This document shows positions 13,515 through 17,651 of a DNA stretch of 17,651 bases, piece after piece. The position numbers and the translations under genes are program-made. The notes beneath the pieces are model-generated. The model did no database searches and was not told where the DNA came from. It was given only the letters and a program-made list of their open reading frames with translations. The stretch covers positions 1 through 17,651 of the forward strand of contig JASHWN010000563.1 of the NCBI GenBank assembly GCA_030044035.1, given 5' to 3'. Position 1 is the first letter of the stretch, and every line of letters starts with the position of its first letter. The DNA comes from Xanthobacteraceae bacterium. GTDB taxonomy: Bacteria > Pseudomonadota > Alphaproteobacteria > Rhizobiales > Xanthobacteraceae.

Positions 13515-14171
13515 TTGCATCGCAAATCAAGAAGTTGGCTCGCTTCAATCGTGACGGCAGCCGTGCTCGTGGCCGGCGCCGCGCCGATCCCGGCGCGTGC
13601 CGACTCAACCATCATCGACGACTGGTACAAGGCGAAGCTCCCGGCGCCGCCGCAGCTCAAGCCAGTTACGCTCGATGCCAAGACGACGGCGCTGCTCGTG
13701 ATGGATTTCACGGTGCAGACCTGCACGCCGGCACGGCGGCCGCGCTGCGCCGATTCAGTGCCGAAGGTGAAGAAGTTCGTCGAAGAAGCGCGCGCCAAGG
13801 GCGCGCTGATCATCTACAGCGTGGCAGTGCCGAAGTCGGTTCCCGGCGATATTTTGAAGGAGCTGACGCCCGCCGCCGGCGAAGAGGTGCTACCGCCGCT
13901 CGGTCCGGACAAGTTCATCAACAGCGACCTGGAAAAGACGCTGCACGACAGGGGCATCACCACGCTCGTCGCCATGGGCACGCAGGCGCAAACCTCGGTG
14001 CTGCACACCGGCGGCGAGGCGGCGCTGCGCGGCTTCAAGGTGATCGTGCCGGTCGACGCCATGTCGGCGGACGACCTGTTTCCTGAGCTTTACACCGCCT
14101 GGCATCTGTCGACGGCCGCGCGCATCAGCAATCAGGTGACGCTGACCAAGCTCGACATGATCGGGTTTTGA
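13515..14171 (+). CDS. Exported isochorismatase-fold (cysteine hydrolase-like) protein without catalytic Cys
   Basis: This 218-residue protein has a signal peptide (about 1-29, cut near ARA-D), followed by an isochorismatase/PF00857-type fold. ALLVMDFT carries the expected catalytic Asp64, and Lys133 (GPDKFINSDLEKTL) fits the catalytic lysine. In the family the nucleophile is the Cys of a TGVATDVCV-type motif, but here the region reads MGTQAQTSVLHTGGEAALRGF, placing Ser161 at that position. It is therefore unlikely to be a normal cysteine hydrolase; it could be a serine variant, a binding protein or inactive. I recall relatives in Bradyrhizobium with the same TQAQTSVLHT, so this may be a subfamily trait. 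The TTG at 13515 is preferred because GGGAGGG lies at 13504-13510; an earlier TTG at 13488 has no such site. It is divergent from the SMP-30-like pseudogene. Confidence 0.85.
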   Translation: MHRKSRSWLASIVTAAVLVAGAAPIPARADSTIIDDWYKAKLPAPPQLKPVTLDAKTTALLVMDFTVQTCTPARRPRCADSVPKVKKFVEEARAKGALIIYSVAVPKSVPGDILKELTPAAGEEVLPPLGPDKFINSDLEKTLHDRGITTLVAMGTQAQTSVLHTGGEAALRGFKVIVPVDAMSADDLFPELYTAWHLSTAARISNQVTLTKLDMIGF

Positions 14172-14225
14172 TTCCAGAATCTGTTTGATTAATCCTCAGG
14201 CGACTTGGGCTGACAAGAATGCGGT

Positions 14226-14687
14226 CTACAATCGATCTGCCATTTCGCAGAGGCGCTTAAGTTCCGCGTTAAAGGCGCGAATAGCGCTACACAGCGCTTG
14301 TGCCTCCTCCTTATTAGCTTCTTTCCGTTCGATCAAAATCCACTCGATCTCGGATCGTATGCGGTTCTTCCCGGCGTAATTTTCGTTCAATACTTTGTCG
14401 ATTTGATCAGCCACTTTGCTTCCCGCCAATTTATTGCGACCCTTCTTCGATCTCTTAATCGGTTTCTCCGCCGGCCTCTCAGTTTCATTGAAATTTTTTT
14501 CTAATTCTTTGAGCGTTGCCTTCGTCGCTTTACCGTCGGCAATTGCCTGCAACTGCTGCAGCATTCCATCACGCCAAAACGTTAGTGCACTCGCCTCTCT
14601 AGCTGCTCTCCTTTCATTTCGCCGCAGCCATGCGTCCCGTACTTCTCGAAGCATGATCATTAAAGTCGACTGATGGCTATCCGACAT
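14226..14687 (-). CDS. Low-GC orphan gene, charged helical protein (153 aa)
   Basis: I do not recognise this 153-residue protein. It is rich in Lys, Arg and Glu and predicted almost wholly helical: LREVRDAWLRRNERRAAREASAL, LQAIADGKATKATLKELEKNFNETE, then a basic stretch (KPIKRSKKGRNKLAG, about 78-92) and a second helical half. There is no signal peptide or membrane segment. The ATG at 14685-14687 has a strong AAGGA five bases upstream, so this start is well supported over the longer open frame to 14768. GC counted over 14281-14580 is about 47%, against 62-67% in neighbouring lines, which points to recent acquisition. No integrase or repeat borders it. Coiled-coil or nucleic-acid binding is possible but unproven. 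Confidence 0.72.
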   Translation of the reverse strand: MSDSHQSTLMIMLREVRDAWLRRNERRAAREASALTFWRDGMLQQLQAIADGKATKATLKELEKNFNETERPAEKPIKRSKKGRNKLAGSKVADQIDKVLNENYAGKNRIRSEIEWILIERKEANKEEAQALCSAIRAFNAELKRLCEMADRL

Positions 14688-14758
14688 TGGAGTCCTTGCC
14701 CCTGAAAGCGGTGTTGGCCACAGCTGCTGCGAGCATATAACGTAAATTAGCGATGGCG

Positions 14759-14783
14759 GGCCAGCCATTCATTACGGCTGGCC
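14759..14783 (-). terminator. Stem-loop at the end of the cytochrome/propeller operon
   Basis: GGCCAGCC (14759-14766) and GGCTGGCC (14776-14783) form a perfect 8-base stem with a 9-base loop. The loop contains the stop codon of the leftward propeller gene (14772-14774). On the minus strand no T-run follows, so it is not a classical intrinsic terminator. It may act as a 3' mRNA stabiliser or a weak terminator, and it may be partly coincidental because one arm is coding sequence. Confidence 0.4.
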
Positions 14784-16619
14784 GGCTTTCTGCTTCAGCG
14801 CGTCGATCTCGGCCTGGCTGCGCAGCGTCATCACCGCGATCTTGCGGGCGCGGAAATACGGGATCGCCAGTTCGGTGTCCTGGCCGGCGCGCTCCAACAG
14901 CGACACGTAGCGCGGTTCGGCGCCGCGCGTCGGCAGATCGAACGCGGTCCAGGTGCCGCTGTTCGGATCGTAGCGGATCACCCGGTCGGCGCCCCACAGA
15001 TTGGTCCAGGCGTCATGATGGCTGTCGACCGCCACATGATACGGCTGCTGCTGCCCAGGCAGCGGCACGAAGTCGACCGTGTGCGTGTGCGTATCGATGC
15101 GGGCGAGATTGGCGCCCCACGAATCGCCGATCCAGAGCACGTCGGCGTTCTTGTCGGTGCCCATGCGGCGCGGTCCCTCCGCCCATGGCATCGGATTGTT
15201 GAAATCAGGCTGATTGTAGGTGGCGTAGAACTTGCGCTCTTCGGGAGTAAGCAAATCCTCCTGCGCCTTGACCGGAGCGAGCTTGATCTCGGATACCGTT
15301 CCGGTCTTGCCGTCGCCGACGCCGATCGTGTCGAGCGTCATTTCCGCCCAGTAGCCGTTGCCGTCGCGATCGGCGGCGGTGCCATAGGTGATGCCGGTGC
15401 CGTTCGCAGTTTTAAACACGGCCGATTTGTACTCGGTGAATTTCTCCGCGGCTGTATCGAAGCGCAGCGCGCCATTGGGCGCCGACGACCAGATATCGCC
15501 CTTGCCGTCGTAATCGACCGTGGCGGCGCCGCCGGTTTCGATCATGCCGAGCGGCGGCAGGTAGACCTCGATCTTCTGGGTTGCGGGATCGAGCCGGCCG
15601 AGACCGCCGCGGCCGTTGTTGATGTTGAACCAGAGAATGCCCTTCGGATCGCGGGTCATGCCGTGGGTTTGCGCGGCAAGCCCGTTCGCTGCCGCAATCT
15701 TGAACAATTTCACGTCGCCGGTTGCGGTGTCGATCCGGCCGATGGTGGTCCGCTTGTTCGGGATGTTGCAGGTGAACCAGAGATTGCCGGTCAAATCGAG
15801 CCAGGCGTCATGCACGCCCCAGCCCGGAATGAGCACCGATGGCGTGCCGAGCGACCAATCGCTGCCATCGTTCTGCACGAAATTCGTCGGCAGGTTGGCG
15901 TTGGGATCGAGCGGCAGGTCGTATTCCCTGAACACGACGCGCGCGGCTTCGCCCGATGGCCGCGGCTCGAGCTTGACGTTCATGTCGCTCTGCCCGGGGC
16001 CGCGCGCACGGGCGAGATAGGCGGCAAGCTCCTTCTGGTGAAAGTCGAGTATCCCAGACGGCTTGCGCTCGCCACCGACGTAAGTGCCATAGACGTTGGC
16101 GTTCTTCATGAGCTCGATGATGGCGTTCCAGCCCGCTTCGTCGAAGCGGTTTTGCAACGGGAAGCTTGGCGTATGGCAGCCGGTGCAGACGTTGCGCACG
16201 ATGCGCTTCATGCGCTGGTCTTCCGCAGTCTGCCCCGGCAGTGCGTCGAGCACGAGGTTGCCGGGCAATTGCTTGAACGTCGCCTCGGCGTCGTTCATCG
16301 GCGCAAGCGTAAAATCCTGCTTGCGGTTCGCCGACAGATCGACCTCGCCTTTGCCGGTCTGGTAGCTCAGCGCCTGCGCCCAGACCCGATAGTGGCCGTC
16401 GGGCAGCTGTGGAAAGTAGTAATTGCCGGCTTCGTCGGTGAACACCGTCGTCGTGATGGTGCCGTGCTGCGGTTTGGCCGAGACGGTCACGCCGCCCAGA
16501 GCCTTGCCGCCCGCCGACTTCACGCTGCCGCTAATGAGCGCGTCGGCGAAAGCGGGCACGGCGGCGACGATGCCGACGAGTGCGGTCGCGCTGGCGAGAA
16601 AGAGACTGCGGGTGCGCAT
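14772..16619 (-). CDS. Exported carboxypeptidase-regulatory-like / cytochrome c-type haem / Vgb-like beta-propeller fusion
   Basis: This is a 615-residue protein with a signal peptide (about 1-26, AFA-D). Residues about 27-107 form a carboxypeptidase-regulatory-like beta-sandwich (ISGSVKSAGGKALGGVTVSA, DEAGNYYFPQLPDGHYRVWA). About 113-207 is helical with one haem motif, CTGCH (Cys145, Cys148, His149). About 225-600 is a beta-propeller resembling streptogramin/virginiamycin B lyase, with repeats such as HDAWLDLTGNLWFT, HGMTRDPKGILWFNINN, GKGDIWSSAPNGALRFD and YHVAVDSHHDAWTNLWGADRVIRYDP. The haem motif makes periplasmic electron transfer likely; the propeller could be a binding platform or a lyase. 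The ATG at 16617-16619 has a strong AAAGGAG six to seven bases upstream, so the longer open frame is rejected. The gene follows a cytochrome c gene by 16 bases, so both are probably one operon serving the same redox step. Confidence 0.88.
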   Translation of the reverse strand: MRTRSLFLASATALVGIVAAVPAFADALISGSVKSAGGKALGGVTVSAKPQHGTITTTVFTDEAGNYYFPQLPDGHYRVWAQALSYQTGKGEVDLSANRKQDFTLAPMNDAEATFKQLPGNLVLDALPGQTAEDQRMKRIVRNVCTGCHTPSFPLQNRFDEAGWNAIIELMKNANVYGTYVGGERKPSGILDFHQKELAAYLARARGPGQSDMNVKLEPRPSGEAARVVFREYDLPLDPNANLPTNFVQNDGSDWSLGTPSVLIPGWGVHDAWLDLTGNLWFTCNIPNKRTTIGRIDTATGDVKLFKIAAANGLAAQTHGMTRDPKGILWFNINNGRGGLGRLDPATQKIEVYLPPLGMIETGGAATVDYDGKGDIWSSAPNGALRFDTAAEKFTEYKSAVFKTANGTGITYGTAADRDGNGYWAEMTLDTIGVGDGKTGTVSEIKLAPVKAQEDLLTPEERKFYATYNQPDFNNPMPWAEGPRRMGTDKNADVLWIGDSWGANLARIDTHTHTVDFVPLPGQQQPYHVAVDSHHDAWTNLWGADRVIRYDPNSGTWTAFDLPTRGAEPRYVSLLERAGQDTELAIPYFRARKIAVMTLRSQAEIDALKQKAGQP

Positions 16620-16635
16620 CGAACGTCTCCTTTTG

Positions 16636-17022
16636 CTAATCGGCGCCAGGCGAGGCGCCGGACTTGCCGGAGGCCGGCGCCGCAGCGGCGGGCGCCGGAA
16701 TGGTTTTGATGTACGCAACGATGGCGTCGATCTCGGCGGGCTTGAACGTGTATTTGAAGCCGGGCATGCGCGGCGAGCCGTTATCGATGAATTGGCGTAT
16801 GGCTTCGGCGTTGCCGCCAAACGTATTCATCGACAGCGCTGGGCCGTATTGGGGGCTGCTCAATTGCGGCTTGGTGTGACAGACGCGGCAGGATTGATTG
16901 AACAGCCGCATGCCGAGCGTTGTCTCGTTGCTATTCTGCGCCCAGGCCGGCTGCACAGCGGCACAGAGGAGCGGCAATACGGCGACGAATCCAGCGGGCG
17001 AGAGCCGCGCGCTGCGCGTCAT
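16636..17022 (-). CDS. Small exported monohaem cytochrome c
   Basis: This is a 128-residue protein: a signal peptide (about 1-28, AWA-Q), then a class I-type cytochrome c domain. The haem site is CRVCH (Cys45, Cys48, His49) in LGMRLFNQSCRVCHTK. Met86 in SPRMPGFKYTFKPAEIDAIVAYIKTI is the expected axial ligand before the final helix. The tail is Ala/Pro-rich. It carries electrons in the periplasm; the partner is not known but is plausibly the haem-containing propeller protein encoded 16 bases downstream. The ATG at 17020-17022 follows a strong GGGGAGGT, which fixes the start within a longer open frame. The near-palindrome GCAAATTTTTGC lies 27-39 bases upstream of the start codon and may regulate the operon. 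Confidence 0.92.
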   Translation of the reverse strand: MTRSARLSPAGFVAVLPLLCAAVQPAWAQNSNETTLGMRLFNQSCRVCHTKPQLSSPQYGPALSMNTFGGNAEAIRQFIDNGSPRMPGFKYTFKPAEIDAIVAYIKTIPAPAAAAPASGKSGASPGAD

Positions 17023-17049
17023 TGATCTACCTCCCCAAAAAATGCTGCG

Positions 17050-17061
17050 GCAAATTTTTGC
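17050..17061. promoter_or_regulatory. Near-palindrome GCAAATTTTTGC, candidate operator (copy 2)
   Basis: These 12 bases are identical to those at 228-239. Here the symmetry extends one base each side to GGCAAA-TT-TTTGCC (17049-17062). It lies in the 131-base gap between the protease gene and the cytochrome c gene, close to where the promoter or 5' leader of the cytochrome operon must be. The regulator is unknown. Confidence 0.4.
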
Positions 17062-17153
17062 CAAAGCGTACGCCGCACCCAGGCCGAAGGGAAGGGCGTG
17101 CCGGCACATGCCAGGCATCCGTTGGGCGCGTCGGCGGTGAGCTTGTCTCCGGC

Positions 17154-17651
17154 TCACGGCGCCAGCGGCGAGCCCAATGTCCGCGCCGTTTCCAGGATCC
17201 AATCCCGATAGCGCACGAGCGGCGTGACCCCGGTCAAGCCGCCGCAGCCGGCCGAAAGCTTCGGCCCCGTGGCCCAGCTAACCACGCCGATCATAGCGAG
17301 TTGGCCGCTCGTTTCGCGGAACACAGGAGCGCCGGAATCGCCCGCACAAGCGCCCAGTCCCGGCGTGTCGCCTTTGGTGCGCGGGTCGAACAGCCGCAGT
17401 TGTAGCGTGTTCGGCTCACCGGTGGCGACCAGCGTTGCGGCGCGCACGGTTCCGCCGGTGCGGCCGTCGCCGCGCACAGTGACGCCGTAACCCACGACCA
17501 CGAGCGCATCCCCGACTGCTACCGGCTTTGTCCAATCGTCGAGCGAAACCGCAGGAGCATCGGCCGGCAGCGGCTGTGCCAACTGCACCAGCGCCACGTC
17601 GGCGGTGGCCACGTGTCCGACGAGCTTCTTCATGTCGAATTGCGGATCGCG
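17154..17651 (-). CDS. Trypsin-family (S1) serine protease, 5' part outside window
   Basis: The last 165 residues are visible; the frame is open to the window edge, so the internal ATG at 17631-17633 is not the true start. ATADVALVQLAQPLP holds the catalytic Asp of the S1 family. GACAGDSGAPVF holds the GDSG motif with the nucleophile Ser. IGVVSWATGP and the Cys-Gly pair (SAGCGGLTGVTPL) are the usual substrate-pocket strands, and VRYRDWILETA is the C-terminal helix. Two cysteines (in GACAGDSG and SAGCGG) are placed as for the conserved S1 disulphide. The catalytic His and any signal peptide lie off-window. Members of this type are normally secreted or periplasmic. It ends 131 bases before the cytochrome c gene on the same strand and is probably a separate unit. 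Confidence 0.9.
   Translation of the reverse strand, partial: RDPQFDMKKLVGHVATADVALVQLAQPLPADAPAVSLDDWTKPVAVGDALVVVGYGVTVRGDGRTGGTVRAATLVATGEPNTLQLRLFDPRTKGDTPGLGACAGDSGAPVFRETSGQLAMIGVVSWATGPKLSAGCGGLTGVTPLVRYRDWILETARTLGSPLAP

Noticed and set aside
14170..14181. Inverted repeat GATTC-CA-GAATC after the isochorismatase-like gene as a terminator
   Set aside because: A two-base loop cannot form a stable hairpin and there is no T-run; the pairing overlaps the stop codon by chance.
14688..14768. N-terminal extension of the low-GC orphan gene to 14768
   Set aside because: A strong AAGGA five bases before the ATG at 14685-14687 marks the real start; the extension overlaps the operon-end stem-loop and looks non-coding.
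15015..16709. Long open frame (564 codons) on the plus strand opposite the propeller protein
   Set aside because: It is an antisense shadow; the minus-strand product has a signal peptide, a haem motif, propeller repeats and a strong ribosome binding site.

Overview
The window is high-GC bacterial chromosome (about 60-67% in the lines I counted). It looks like an alphaproteobacterium of the Hyphomicrobiales (Rhizobiales), close to the Bradyrhizobium/Rhodopseudomonas/Xanthobacteraceae group. The reasons are several families largely confined to that clade (DUF1491, DUF2336, DUF5330-like, a DivJ-like PAS sensor, separate small DUF1214 and DUF1254 proteins beside a class A PBP) and frequent GTG/TTG starts. 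I see no tRNA, rRNA, CRISPR array, insertion sequence or phage gene. The family calls rest on reading the proteins; no database was searched.

Layout. 1-110: start of a DUF5330-like protein (minus, cut by the window edge). 111-558: divergent intergenic region. 559-2582: rightward cluster of a membrane/PAS sensor that lacks its kinase part, a membrane-anchored peptidoglycan-binding protein, and a DUF1491 protein. 2600-3583: DUF2336 protein, convergent with that cluster. 3747-4737: a 63-residue protein and a lipoprotein. 4738-8129: leftward operon of class A penicillin-binding protein, DUF1214 protein and DUF1254 protein. 8348-8857: YcgN-type cysteine-cluster protein. 8862-9416: unknown protein, minus strand. 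9676-12920: two tandem DHA2-type 14-helix MFS exporters. 12921-13377: remains of an exported SMP-30/gluconolactonase-like gene with at least three frameshifts and no 3' half. 13515-14171: exported isochorismatase-fold protein without the catalytic cysteine. 14226-14687: low-GC (about 47%) orphan gene. 14772-17022: two-gene leftward operon of a monohaem cytochrome c and a large exported protein that joins a carboxypeptidase-regulatory-like domain, a CxxCH haem site and a Vgb-like beta-propeller. 17154-17651: trypsin-family protease, 5' end outside the window.

How the genes fit together. The left half is envelope and cell-cycle in flavour: sensor, peptidoglycan-binding protein, PBP, lipoprotein. 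Two candidate CtrA-type boxes of the same imperfect form (TTAG-N7-TTAA) lie in two of its promoter regions. The right half is transport and periplasmic chemistry: exporters, an exported hydrolase-fold protein, cytochromes and a protease. It also shows gene decay and a base-composition dip, so it is the more accessory part.

I found no clearly new multi-gene system. The best leads are the kinase-less sensor, the haem/propeller fusion operon, the low-GC orphan gene, the cysteine-less isochorismatase-like protein, and an identical 12-base near-palindrome (GCAAATTTTTGC) in two widely separated promoter regions.
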